Source of the DNA: GCA-2686265 sp036010965
GTDB lineage: Bacteria > Planctomycetota > UBA1135 > GCA-002686595
Assembly (NCBI GenBank): GCA_036010965.1
Contig: DASCMO010000116.1
Coordinates: 1-34,784, forward strand
DNA length: 34,784 nucleotides
Reading direction: 5' to 3'
In this document: one piece after another, positions 1 through 7,894 of the stretch
Position numbering within the stretch: position 1 is the first letter of the stretch
Layout of the letters: the number at the start of each line of letters is the position of its first letter
The notes under the pieces: model-generated
What the model was told of the DNA's origin: nothing
The model's database searches: none
What the model saw: only the letters and a program-made list of their open reading frames with translations
Translations under genes and position numbers: made by a program

Positions 1-139
1 CCCCCGGTTTAGGAAACCGGAGGCTGGTGACGTAGGTGGTGATGGGGGCGCAACTTGCGAAGGTGTGCCTGGGGACCCCAGCAGTTTCCCCAGCAGTTCG
101 GAACAAGAGGAGGCCCTGAACGCCCCTGAACTCCGGGCC
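1..139. repeat. Terminal direct repeat, left copy (139 bp, possible att/circularisation overlap)
   Basis: The first 139 bases are identical to the last 139 bases of the window (34646-34784). Both copies end exactly at the window edges, which is the usual signature of a circular contig or of an assembler overlap rather than of a repeat sampled at random. The repeat opens with a perfect 7+3+7 inverted repeat at about 4-20 that is the anticodon arm of a tRNA-Arg(CCT)-like gene on the minus strand, then continues into non-tRNA sequence and into the integrase-type tail at 2-232. Confidence 0.9.
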
Positions 140-232
140 CTGGTCGAAGCCTGGCCGCAGCTATCGCCCGATGTCCACAGGAGCATCCTGGCCATCGTGC
201 AGGCTGCCCTGGGGGAGGATGGCGATGAGTAA
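2..232 (+). pseudogene. Integrase-type C-terminal tail (partial, no start visible)
   Basis: An open frame enters from the window edge and ends at TAA 230-232. Its last ~40 residues read as an acidic, amphipathic tail (ELRALVEAWPQL, then a short hydrophobic helix, then GEDGDE). In my recollection tails of this kind follow tyrosine integrases in planctomycetes. No catalytic box is present, so only the tail is here. In the closed circle this frame is the same frame as the integrase stub at 34281-34637, separated by a TGA inside the tRNA T-arm. The stop overlaps the next gene start (ATGAGTAA), so the two were translationally coupled. The assignment rests on family recollection and context, not on a catalytic motif. 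Confidence 0.4.
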
Positions 233-346
233 GGACCCAAAGACGGATCGCCCGCGGTGCACGGCCACGAGCAAGCGCACCCGTGAGCGTTGCAAGCGCG
301 TCCCCTCCCCTGGTTGGGGCGTGTGTCGGATGCACGGCGCGGGCGG
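225..346 (+). pseudogene. Phage HGG-type zinc-binding protein, N-terminal fragment
   Basis: ATG 225 follows GGAGG (214-218) at a good spacing and overlaps the previous stop. The product starts MSKDPKTDRPRC and carries the pattern C-T-A-T-S-K-R-T..RCKR......GVC..HGAGG. This is the Cys/His cluster of the small phage HGG-motif proteins often encoded just before terminase genes. After GAGG (residue ~41) the sequence changes abruptly to a cusA 3' end in another frame at about 347; the HGG frame only runs on to a stop at 410. The protein is therefore truncated at its C-terminus. With the terminase piece at 7895-8094 and the integrase stub at the right end, it is one of three phage-type fragments in the window. 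Confidence 0.6.
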
Positions 347-592
347 ACCATCGCCGAGGCCCGCGCCGCGACCCTCGCCGCAGGCTCGCGCCGCGTGCGG
401 CCGTGCGTGATGACGACCGCCACCACTGTCCTAGCCCTGCTCCCGGTGCTGACCGCGACCGGACGCGGCGCCGGCATCATGGTGCCGATGGCCCTGCCGA
501 CCGTGGGCGGCATGGTCGTCGCCCTGCTCACGATGTTCGTCGTGCCGGTCTTGTACTGCTCGATCGAGGAGCGGCGCCTGCGGAGGGGCTGA
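347..592 (+). pseudogene. CusA-type RND heavy-metal efflux pump, C-terminal fragment (second copy)
   Basis: The frame 347-592 encodes the last 81 residues of a CusA/CzcA-type RND transporter, including RRVRPCVMTTATT, the final transmembrane helices and the C-terminal EERRLRRG. It differs from the end of the full-length CusA at 29977-33825 at 7 of 81 positions, so it is a close paralogue and not an identical repeat. The ~1200 residues that should precede it are absent; phage HGG-type sequence abuts it instead. It has no start codon or RBS of its own. It cannot make a functional pump. Confidence 0.85.
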
Positions 593-1700
593 GCGGCACA
601 CCCCCGGCGCAGAGGTCGCCGATGCGCTCGATCGGGCGCACGGACCAGCTCCTGCCCATCAGGGGACGGCTGACGATCCACCAGGCGAAGAAGGTCGTCG
701 TGGCCGCGCGCGAGACGGCGGGCAGCCAGGCGGGCAGGGTGTGGCGCAGGTCGACGAGAGCGCCGTCTCCGGGGAAGGGCCCGAAGCCTACGAGCGCGGG
801 GAGCCGATACCAGTAGTAGCAGGCGATCGCGGCGGCGGCGAAGGCGCTCGCCACGAGCTGCCGGCGGCTCGGGCCGGCGAGGAAGTCGAGCAGGGCGAAG
901 AGCGCCAGGCTGACCGCCATCCCGAGGAGAGGCATGCCGTAGGCGGTCGCGAGGTGCGACCACCCCTCGCCGCCGGCGTAGTCGGGAACCTGGAACCAGC
1001 CCCAGACGAAGCCCGCGAAGCCACCGACCATCAGGGTCCCGGCCAGGCGCGAGGGAGTGCGGGCCGAGCCGACCTTGGGGGTCATCGCGGCGGTCGAATC
1101 CGGGCAAGTCGCGACGCAGCGCTCGCACGGACCGCAGTGAGTGTTGGAGACGGTCACCAGGGGCTTGGTGCCGTAGAGCTTCTCCACGGGGTGGACCGGG
1201 CAAGCGCCCGAGCACCAGGCGCTCTTCCACTCAAAGACGCTGCCGAGACCGACCGCCAGGAGGACCAGCACACCGATCGCCAGGGCCGTCGCCGGGCCGT
1301 TGGTGTCGAGCACGACGTGGCGCAGGGGAACGATCGCCAGGAGGAGCACGACGCCCACCAGAGCCAGGCGCCCCTGCCAGACCTCGCTGACCCCCCGGCG
1401 CCGCGAGCGGCCAAGGTGGCGCGGGAGCAGGGCCGTCGAGCCCATCGGGCAGACGTTGCGCCAGACCCCCGGCGCCAGGGCCAGGAGGGCCGGTGCCACC
1501 GGGATCAGGCCGTTCCAGAAGGCGTGGATGCCGACGGTCGGGGCGAAGAGCAGGAGCGCGAGCAGGAGCACGCCGATGCCCCAAACCAGGGTCTGGACCA
1601 CGCGCCACACGCGACGCTCCAGGGGGGAGAGGAGCGCGCTCGTGAGGGCCGCGTCCGGCCGCTCCTGACCCTCTCCAGAGTGATTCCGAGCCTGTTCCAT
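528..1700 (-). CDS. Polytopic membrane 4Fe-4S ferredoxin-type protein
   Basis: Membrane protein of about 390 residues with many hydrophobic helices. Cysteine motifs are WRNVCPMGS, W-C-S-G-A-C-P-V-H-P, and a ferredoxin-like cluster CGPCERCVATCPDS (C-x2-C-x2-C-x3-CP). This is the layout of NosR/NapH/CcoG-like membrane electron carriers. I chose the ATG at 1698-1700 over the one at 1710-1712 because GGAGG lies 5 nt upstream of it. The frame runs to 528, antisense across the cusA fragment; the natural C-terminus may lie nearer 600, so the last ~25 residues are suspect. It is divergent from the Fe-S/TPR gene at 1752 and shares a 50-bp intergenic region with it. Likely role: moving electrons between quinol and periplasmic or cytoplasmic partners. 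The exact partner is unknown. Confidence 0.7.
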   Translation of the reverse strand: MEQARNHSGEGQERPDAALTSALLSPLERRVWRVVQTLVWGIGVLLLALLLFAPTVGIHAFWNGLIPVAPALLALAPGVWRNVCPMGSTALLPRHLGRSRRRGVSEVWQGRLALVGVVLLLAIVPLRHVVLDTNGPATALAIGVLVLLAVGLGSVFEWKSAWCSGACPVHPVEKLYGTKPLVTVSNTHCGPCERCVATCPDSTAAMTPKVGSARTPSRLAGTLMVGGFAGFVWGWFQVPDYAGGEGWSHLATAYGMPLLGMAVSLALFALLDFLAGPSRRQLVASAFAAAAIACYYWYRLPALVGFGPFPGDGALVDLRHTLPAWLPAVSRAATTTFFAWWIVSRPLMGRSWSVRPIERIGDLCAGGVPLSPSAGAAPRSSSTRPARRTS

Positions 1701-1736
1701 GCTACCCTCCATGACTGCCAGTAGATCCTACCGTTA

Positions 1737-1748
1737 GATCTTAAGATC
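1737..1748. promoter_or_regulatory. Perfect 12-bp palindrome between divergent Fe-S genes (candidate operator)
   Basis: GATCTTAAGATC is an exact palindrome directly upstream of the TTG start at 1752. It is flanked by further TAGATC-type half-sites at about 1722 and 1735. It sits in the short, relatively AT-rich space between two divergent Fe-S membrane protein genes, where a shared regulator would bind. The regulator is not identifiable from the motif. Confidence 0.4.
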
Positions 1749-1751
1749 GTC

Positions 1752-3806
1752 TTGTCTGCAGAAAAAGTGGAGCTGAATCCCGTCCAGGCGTCCCAACCGC
1801 CCTCGCGCCTGGGACGCTGGCGCGCCGCGTGCCTGACCGCGGTCTACCTGTTGATGGGCCTGCACTTCGCCCACTGGAAGCTCAACGGGAAGACCCTCGC
1901 GCCCCTCGAGCTGCACGAGGTCATGTACACCCTCGAGCTAGGAGTCGTGACGGCGGGCTTCCTCTTCATGGCCCTGGCCCTGGTCTCGGTGCTGCTCTTC
2001 GGACGCTTCTTCTGCTCCTGGGGCTGCCACATCCTGGCCCTCGAGGACCTCTGCGCCTGGCTGTTGAACAAGCTCGGCATCGCACCGCGCCCGGTGCGCT
2101 CGCGGGCCCTGGCGCTCATCGCCCCGTCGGCCCTGGTCTACATGTTCGTCTGGCCCCAGGTCGCGCGCGTGGTCGAGGGCCGCCCGGCGCCGCGCCTGCG
2201 CATCGCCAGCGACGCCGAGGGTTGGGCCTCCTTCGTGACGACCGACTTCTGGCGCAACCTCCCGCCGGTGGGCGTGGCGCTGCTGACCTTCGGCGTGTGC
2301 GGGTTCCTGATCGTCTACGTCCTCGGGTCGCGCTCCTTCTGCCGCTTCGTCTGCCCCTACGGCGCGCTCTTCGGCCTCGCCGACCGCGTCGCGCCGGGAC
2401 GCCTGGTCGCCCTCGACGGCTGCACCGGCTGCGGAGCCTGCACCGCCGCCTGCCAGTCGGACATCCGCGTCCACGAGGAGCTCGCCGCCCACGGAACGGT
2501 CGTGAGCTCCTCGTGCCTGCGCGACCTCGACTGCCTGACCGGCTGTCCGAGCACGGCGATCGCCTACCGCTTCACGCTCCCGCCGCTCCTGCGCCGCATC
2601 CCCAAGGGTGAGCGGCTAGCCCGGCGCGACGACTTCACCCTGGGCGAGGAGGCCGCGCTCGCCGGCGTCTTCCTCGCCTCCCTCTTCTGCTTCCGCAGCC
2701 TCTACGGCCTGATCCCCTTCCTGCTGGCCCTGGGCCTGGGCGCGATCCTCGCCTACCTGGCCGTCATCGCCCTGCGCCTGATCACGCGCGAGCACGTCAA
2801 GTTGGGCCGCACGCGCCTGAAGGTCGCGGGCCGGCTCTCCCCCGCCGGCACCGTCTTCTCGATCTGCGCCGCCCTCCTGGCGGTCCTGTCCGTGCACTCG
2901 GGCCTCGTGCGCTCCCAGCAGCTCGCCGGGGAGCGCGCCGCGCGCGCCTTCGATGCCGCCCCCACCCCCGAGACGGCGGCGGCGGCCGTGCGCCACCTCA
3001 CGCGTGTCGAGCGCTGGGGCCTGGTGGCCACGCCGGGGGTCGCCGCGCGCCTGGGGAGCCTGCACCTCGCCAGCGGGGCGGCCGGGGCGGCCGTGCCGTG
3101 GTTGGAGCGCGCCCTCGCCTCCGCGCCCGACCAGCTCGGCTCGCGCCGGCAGCTGGCCCGCGCGCTCTCGGCCGCGGGTCAGGTCGGGCGTGCCGAGGCC
3201 GAACTCGACCGGGCCGCCGCCCTCGCCGGCGCCCTCGAGCCCGCCGAGCACGCGGCGGCCGAGCGCGCCCACACGAGCGAGCTGCGCGGCGCCCTGCGCG
3301 CCGAGCGCGGGGACGGTCCGGGCGCGATCGAGGCCTACGAGACCGCCGTCACCGAGGACGGCGGCCGCGCCTCCGCGCACCTCGCCCTCAGCGAGCTGCT
3401 CGCGAGCGCGGAGCGCCTGCCCGAGGCGGTCGCCCACCTGCGCTCCGCCGCCGCGCTCGAACCCGACTCGGCGCCGGTGCACTACAACCTCGCCGTGCTC
3501 CTCGCGAGGCGCGGCGAGGGCGCCGAGGCGGTCGAGCACTACCGCGTCGCCGCGCGCCTCGACCCCGACGATCCCCAGATCCACAACAACCTCGGCTTCC
3601 TGCTCGCGCGCCTCAAGGACGTCGCGGGAGCCGAGGCCTCCCTGCGACGCGCGATCACCCTCGCTCCCGGCTTCGCCCACCCCTACTTCAACCTCGGGCG
3701 GCTGCTCGCGGAGACCGGGCGCGCGGAGGAGGCACGGCTCCTCTTGGAGCGCGCCGCGCGCCTCGACGAGCGCTACGCGGCCCTGCTCGCCGGAGCCGAC
3801 GACTGA
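1752..3806 (+). CDS. NosR/CcoG-like membrane polyferredoxin fused to C-terminal TPR domain
   Basis: 684 residues. The N-terminal half is membrane-bound, with FFCSWGCH and FCRFVCPYG (paired C-x3-C-type motifs after TM helices) followed by two 4Fe-4S clusters, GCTGCGACTAACQ and CLRDLDCLTGCP. This is the NosR/NapH/CcoG architecture. From about residue 400 it becomes a TPR superhelix: repeated A..hY..A......A..hL...L units ending with ...YFNLGRLLAETGR. The start is TTG 1752 with no strong SD; MSAEKVELNP fits a cytoplasmic N-terminus. It is divergent from the other Fe-S protein. NosR-like proteins feed electrons to N2O reductase or related systems and CcoG reduces copper during oxidase assembly; either would suit the nearby oxidase. 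A TPR fusion suggests a docking or assembly function. The specific role is inference. Confidence 0.8.
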   Translation: MSAEKVELNPVQASQPPSRLGRWRAACLTAVYLLMGLHFAHWKLNGKTLAPLELHEVMYTLELGVVTAGFLFMALALVSVLLFGRFFCSWGCHILALEDLCAWLLNKLGIAPRPVRSRALALIAPSALVYMFVWPQVARVVEGRPAPRLRIASDAEGWASFVTTDFWRNLPPVGVALLTFGVCGFLIVYVLGSRSFCRFVCPYGALFGLADRVAPGRLVALDGCTGCGACTAACQSDIRVHEELAAHGTVVSSSCLRDLDCLTGCPSTAIAYRFTLPPLLRRIPKGERLARRDDFTLGEEAALAGVFLASLFCFRSLYGLIPFLLALGLGAILAYLAVIALRLITREHVKLGRTRLKVAGRLSPAGTVFSICAALLAVLSVHSGLVRSQQLAGERAARAFDAAPTPETAAAAVRHLTRVERWGLVATPGVAARLGSLHLASGAAGAAVPWLERALASAPDQLGSRRQLARALSAAGQVGRAEAELDRAAALAGALEPAEHAAAERAHTSELRGALRAERGDGPGAIEAYETAVTEDGGRASAHLALSELLASAERLPEAVAHLRSAAALEPDSAPVHYNLAVLLARRGEGAEAVEHYRVAARLDPDDPQIHNNLGFLLARLKDVAGAEASLRRAITLAPGFAHPYFNLGRLLAETGRAEEARLLLERAARLDERYAALLAGADD

Positions 3807-3810
3807 CCCG

Positions 3811-4242
3811 TCAGCCCTTGGTCCGCGCTCCGCTCACGCGGTCGGCGAACAGCAGCACGCGGTAGCGTACGTTCGACGGCGCGTGGGAGAAGACGACCGA
3901 GAGCAGGACGATCGTCACCATGATCCCCGCCGCCGCCGCCTCCAGGGCGGGCAGGGCGAGCAGGGCGCACAGGGCGCCGATCTTGAGCAGCACGATCACA
4001 CCGCGCACCTGCAGCAGGAACACGCCGCTCTCGTGCAGGTCAAGCAGCAGCAGCGCCGCGCCTGAGGCGACCGTGGCCGCCAGCCAGGGCTCGCGGGCGG
4101 CGGCGGCGACCTCGAACACGAAGGCGCCGGTCAGGATCCCGGCGCACAGCACGTGCACGGCGCGCAGGACGATCTTGACCGCGCGCCGCGGCGCGAAGTC
4201 GCGCGGGGCGGGCGGGAAGATCAGGTCGCGGAGCGGGCTCAC
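3811..4242 (-). CDS. Small four-helix inner-membrane protein, function unknown
   Basis: 143 residues. Four hydrophobic segments lie at roughly 22-45, 53-70, 78-102 and 104-120, followed by a conserved-looking SHAPSNVRYR stretch and a basic C-terminus. I do not recognise a named family. It is the last gene of the minus-strand operon, 12 nt downstream of the FtsX-like permease stop, so it probably works with that transporter. It ends 4 nt from the convergent Fe-S/TPR gene. In the second cusA-ftsX locus at the right end of the window, ftsX is followed directly by cusA and this gene is missing. Confidence 0.65.
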   Translation of the reverse strand: MSPLRDLIFPPAPRDFAPRRAVKIVLRAVHVLCAGILTGAFVFEVAAAAREPWLAATVASGAALLLLDLHESGVFLLQVRGVIVLLKIGALCALLALPALEAAAAGIMVTIVLLSVVFSHAPSNVRYRVLLFADRVSGARTKG

Positions 4243-4254
4243 GGTTTCGGACGC

Positions 4255-6867
4255 TCAGCCGGTGCGCACGGCGCGCACGGCGTCGGTTCGATTCATGCGC
4301 CAGACGGGGTAGACGGCGGCGACGAGGGCGAGGCCGAGGGCCGCGACGAGGGTGATCCACAGCCAGGCTCCCGCGCCGCGCTGCGGCAGGAGGAGGCCCG
4401 AGAGGTTCTCGAGGGCGGTCACGATCACCGGCGCGAGCAGGCTGCCGAGCCCCACGCCGACCAGGCCGCCGAAGGCGCCCATGACCGCCGACTCGAGCCA
4501 CACCATGCCCGCGATCTGCCGCGCCGAGGCGCCGAGCGCCTTGAGGATGCCGAGCTCCTTTGTGCGCTCGAGAGCAGCGAGCAGCTGACCGTTCAAGACG
4601 CCCACCCCCGCCAGCAAGGCGGTCAGGCCCAGGATCAGATCGAAGAGCAGGAAGTCGCGGTCGATGTCCGCCACCTGCAGGTCGCGCAGGCGCGCGCCGG
4701 TCACGGTCTGGAAGGTGGCCTCGCCGCCGAGGAAGTCGGCCACGGCCGCCCCCACGACCTCGGGGTCGGCGCCCTCCTCGAGCACGACGCCGACGCGGTC
4801 GGTGGTGGCGACGTCCAGGCAGAAGTAGCGCGCCATGGCGCGCTCGCTGACGACGCCGTACATGCGCTCGTCGGGGAAGGGGAAGTAGCCGTAGGCGTCC
4901 GAGACGGCCACGACGCGGAACTCCTGGGCGCGTCCCGCGCCGACCGGAACCTGCACGATGTCGCCGGGCCCGTAGCCGAAGTTGCGCGCGACGCGCTCGG
5001 AGAGGATCAGGCCGTGGCGCTCGTCGAGCTCCCGCGCCAGGCTCGGGTCCTCGGCCAGGGGGCCGTACTTCAAGAGCTCCTCGGTGCGCAGGCCGACGAG
5101 GAGGAAGGGCGCGTAGGCGTTGGCGCTGCCGGACTCGACCGCGCGCACTCCGGGGTACTCGGCGAGCTTGGCGCGCAGCGCGGCGTAGTCGACCTGCGGC
5201 AGGCCGTGGGCGTAGACCTTGTCGGCGACCGCCGCGTCGGCCCACTGTTCGATCTCGCCGCGCAGGCTGGCCGTCATGCCCTTGAGCCCCACGAAGGCGG
5301 CGGCGACGAGGGCGATGGCCGCGGTCGAGACCGCCACCCTGCGCGGGCTCTCGAGCATGCTGCGCGCCGCCATGCGCCCGGCGAAGGGGAAGCACGCGCG
5401 CAGGGGCCGCTCCAGCAGCCGGCAGCATCCGGTGACGAGGGTCGGTACGAGCAGCGGCACGGCGACCAGCAAGCCCAGGACACCGACCGCCAGCAAGACC
5501 GAGCCGACCAGCACGCGACCGGCTTCGCCGACCACCGGGACGATCACGAAGTACAGCCCCGGCAGGAGGCCGCCGAGCAAGAGCGCGGCGAAGAGATGGA
5601 AGCCGCGGTGGTCGGCTCTGCGGGTGAGGGCCTGCTCGCCGCGCAGGGCGTCGACCACGCTCGCATCGCGGGCGTGCAGCAAGGGGAAGATCGCGCCCAG
5701 GACGGCCAGTCCCATGCCGAGGGTGATGAGAGGGCCGACGACGACCCAGGGCACCTCGAAGAACTCGATCGCGCGCCCCGTTCCCAAGGTCGTCACGCCG
5801 CGCAGGAGCAGGGCGCGCGCCAGGCCCAGGCCGCCGGCGAGGCCCGCGGCGCCGCCCGCGCCGGCGAGGGCGAGGGCCTCGAGCAGGAACACGCGCGCGA
5901 CCTGGCCGCGACTCGCGCCCAAGGCGTGCAGGGTGCCGACCTCGCGCAGGCGCTCGATGAGCGACATCGAGAGGGTGTGGAAGATCACGTACAGCCCCAA
6001 GACGAGGGCCAGGAGCCCCGCCATGCGCACGCCGTTGCGGAAGGCGCGCTCGTCGGCGGCCTGGCCGATGACGACGCTGCGGCCGATGTCGTAGGCGAAG
6101 TTGCCCGAGAGGTTGGCGCGCAGGCGCTCGAGGTCCACCGCCGGATCGGGGCGCACCCAGTAGCGCGAGTCGATGCGCGCGTCGGCGAAGACCTCCTCGC
6201 CGCGGGGGAAGTCGACCAGCACGACCTCACCGTCGGCGCGCCGCCCGAGCTTCTCGTGGGCCAGGACACCGGCGATCTCGAAGGTGAAGTGCACGGGCGC
6301 GTCACGCACCGCTGGCGAGACGTCCTGCATGACGCCGTCGACGCAGGCCTTGCGGGCCGCGCGCCGCGGGCGGGCGAGGGTGATCTCGTCCCCCACGGCG
6401 AGGTCGAGCTCGCGCGCGACCGCCATGCCGATCAGGGCCTGGGGGCGCGCCGCGTCCGGATCGAGGTGCGCGCCGGCGGCGAGGCGATAGGCGTCGAGGT
6501 CCGGCAGGCTGGCGGCCTCGGCGGCGATGCACAGGGCGGTGAACGGAGCGCGCTCGCGGCCGGCGGCGCGCTCCGCCGCGGTCACGTGGACCTCGACGCG
6601 GCTCTGGAAGAAGGCCGAGGCGCCGGCGACGCCCTCGATCGAGCGCAGCTCGCCGCGCGGGTCGACGACCTCCTCGGCCGGCCGCACCTCGAGCTCGGGG
6701 CGCCAGCGCTCGTCGTGCGGCAGGCGCAGCCCGGCGATCGTGTTGTGGTCGAGGGTGAAGACGCCGACGACGGTGGCGATCCCCACGGCGATGCCGAGGA
6801 TCGAGAAGAGGGTGCGCCCGGGCCGCTGGGAGAGGCTCCGGCGACAGAGGGTCGTGGCGAGGCCCAT
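4255..6867 (-). CDS. FtsX/MacB-type ABC transporter permease, long form
   Basis: 870 residues, about twice a MacB/LolC permease. It shows two FtsX modules. The first starts with an N-terminal TM helix (SILGIAVGIATVVGVFTL), a large periplasmic domain (about 45-280) and three TM helices. The second repeats TM-periplasmic domain-three TM, ending VYPVWRMNRTDAVRAVRTG. ERLREVGTLHALGASRGQV and ERTKELGILKALGASARQI are the two cytoplasmic coupling loops typical of FtsX permeases. The ATPase gene ends 11 nt upstream, so the pair forms one mechanotransmitter-type ABC transporter. These usually move lipoproteins, lipids or peptides, or drive envelope enzymes; the substrate is not evident. A paralogous 3' end occurs at 33843-34285. 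Confidence 0.85.
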   Translation of the reverse strand: MGLATTLCRRSLSQRPGRTLFSILGIAVGIATVVGVFTLDHNTIAGLRLPHDERWRPELEVRPAEEVVDPRGELRSIEGVAGASAFFQSRVEVHVTAAERAAGRERAPFTALCIAAEAASLPDLDAYRLAAGAHLDPDAARPQALIGMAVARELDLAVGDEITLARPRRAARKACVDGVMQDVSPAVRDAPVHFTFEIAGVLAHEKLGRRADGEVVLVDFPRGEEVFADARIDSRYWVRPDPAVDLERLRANLSGNFAYDIGRSVVIGQAADERAFRNGVRMAGLLALVLGLYVIFHTLSMSLIERLREVGTLHALGASRGQVARVFLLEALALAGAGGAAGLAGGLGLARALLLRGVTTLGTGRAIEFFEVPWVVVGPLITLGMGLAVLGAIFPLLHARDASVVDALRGEQALTRRADHRGFHLFAALLLGGLLPGLYFVIVPVVGEAGRVLVGSVLLAVGVLGLLVAVPLLVPTLVTGCCRLLERPLRACFPFAGRMAARSMLESPRRVAVSTAAIALVAAAFVGLKGMTASLRGEIEQWADAAVADKVYAHGLPQVDYAALRAKLAEYPGVRAVESGSANAYAPFLLVGLRTEELLKYGPLAEDPSLARELDERHGLILSERVARNFGYGPGDIVQVPVGAGRAQEFRVVAVSDAYGYFPFPDERMYGVVSERAMARYFCLDVATTDRVGVVLEEGADPEVVGAAVADFLGGEATFQTVTGARLRDLQVADIDRDFLLFDLILGLTALLAGVGVLNGQLLAALERTKELGILKALGASARQIAGMVWLESAVMGAFGGLVGVGLGSLLAPVIVTALENLSGLLLPQRGAGAWLWITLVAALGLALVAAVYPVWRMNRTDAVRAVRTG

Positions 6868-6878
6868 GGGCGCGGCCG

Positions 6879-7622
6879 TCAGATCGACAGGCCGGCGAGG
6901 GCCTCGTGCACGGCTTCGACGCCGATCCCCGGGCCGCAGAGCTCCACGCCCTCGGCGAGCTCGCCGTCGACGAGGAACAGCACGCGATCGGCGAAGGTGG
7001 CGTCGCGCGGGTTGTGGGTCACGAGCAGGATCGCCCGCCCGCGTTCATCGCAGAGCCCGCGCAGGAGCTCCATCACCTCGCGCCCGGCCTGCTGCGAGAG
7101 GTTTCCGGTCGGCTCGTCGCAGAGCAGGAGCGGCTGGCCCCCGGCGAGGGCGCGCGCGATCGACACGCGCTGCATCTCCCCACCGGAGAGCTCGTGGGGG
7201 AAGGCGCCGGCGCGCTCCTCGAGGCCGAGAGAGGCGAGCAGGGCCAGCGGATCCTCGCGCTCCTCGCTCCCGCGGCGGTCGATCGCGTGGGGCAGGGAGA
7301 CGTTCTCCAACACGCTCAGGTTGCCGAGCAGGTTGAAGAACTGGAACACGTAGCCGACCTGCTCGCGGCGCTGCAGGGTGCGGCGGCGTTCGCCGAGCTC
7401 GTGCAGGCGCTCGCCGCCGAGGGTGACGACCCCGGAGTCGGGGCGGTCGAGCCCCGAGAGGATGTGCAGCAGGCTCGACTTCCCAGAGCCGCTAGGTCCC
7501 ATCACGCAAACGAACTCGCCCTCTGCGACCTCGAGGCTGAGGCCCTTGAGGACGGGTGTGCGCTCTCCGCCCTGGTCGAAGAAGCGGTAGACCTCCTTGG
7601 CGCTCGCGATCGTTGTCGTCAT
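6879..7622 (-). CDS. ABC transporter ATP-binding protein (LolD/MacB family)
   Basis: 247 residues from ATG 7620-7622. Walker A GPSGSGKS (42-49), Q-loop YVFQFFNLL, signature LSGGEMQR (145-152), Walker B LLLCDEP (D169/E170) and a switch histidine in LVTHN are all intact, so it should hydrolyse ATP. Length and motifs match LolD/MacB-type ATPases that partner FtsX-fold permeases. It is the first gene of the minus-strand operon with the long permease and the small membrane protein. The frame stays open upstream of 7622, but that sequence has no homology-like features and would run over the divergent gene at 7745, so the internal ATG is preferred. Confidence 0.9.
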   Translation of the reverse strand: MTTTIASAKEVYRFFDQGGERTPVLKGLSLEVAEGEFVCVMGPSGSGKSSLLHILSGLDRPDSGVVTLGGERLHELGERRRTLQRREQVGYVFQFFNLLGNLSVLENVSLPHAIDRRGSEEREDPLALLASLGLEERAGAFPHELSGGEMQRVSIARALAGGQPLLLCDEPTGNLSQQAGREVMELLRGLCDERGRAILLVTHNPRDATFADRVLFLVDGELAEGVELCGPGIGVEAVHEALAGLSI

Positions 7623-7744
7623 CGGTGGAAAACCGGCGGGGCGCAACCCTAGCACGACGGCCCGCGGGCGCCCACAACCCTCCCCGGACGGCCCGCGCCG
7701 GGGTGTGGCGCCGCGCGCTCGCGCCGATGCGCTATCCTGGGAGG

Positions 7745-7894
7745 ATGAAGAAGCCTTCCCAGCTGCTCCTTGCGATCGCGGCCGCGTCGGTCCTGACGCT
7801 CCAGGAAGGGGCCTACTCGCAGTGCTCGATCCAGGAGCTGCACCCCGCGCCGCTCGCGCCCGGCGACGGACTCGGCAGCGCCGTCGACGCCGAC
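7745..7894 (+). pseudogene. Secreted FG-GAP-type protein, N-terminal stub
   Basis: ATG 7745 follows GGGAGG. The product starts with a signal peptide (MKKPSQLLLAIAAASVLTL) and continues into IQELHPAPLAPGDGLGSAVDAD, which resembles the first FG-GAP/integrin-like repeat (GDxFGxxV-D-GD) of secreted beta-propeller proteins. At about residue 50, where the repeat should go on, the sequence switches to the antisense of a terminase gene (from ~7895). Only the first ~50 codons survive. The upstream 122 bp between this gene and the divergent ATPase look like an undisturbed intergenic region, so the break is at the 3' side only. Confidence 0.6.

Noticed and set aside
4153..7353. Very long plus-strand open frame antisense to the FtsX permease and ATPase
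   Set aside because: High-GC shadow frame. Its translation is low-complexity (E/G/R/A/H-rich) with no motif, while the minus strand encodes clear ABC transporter genes.
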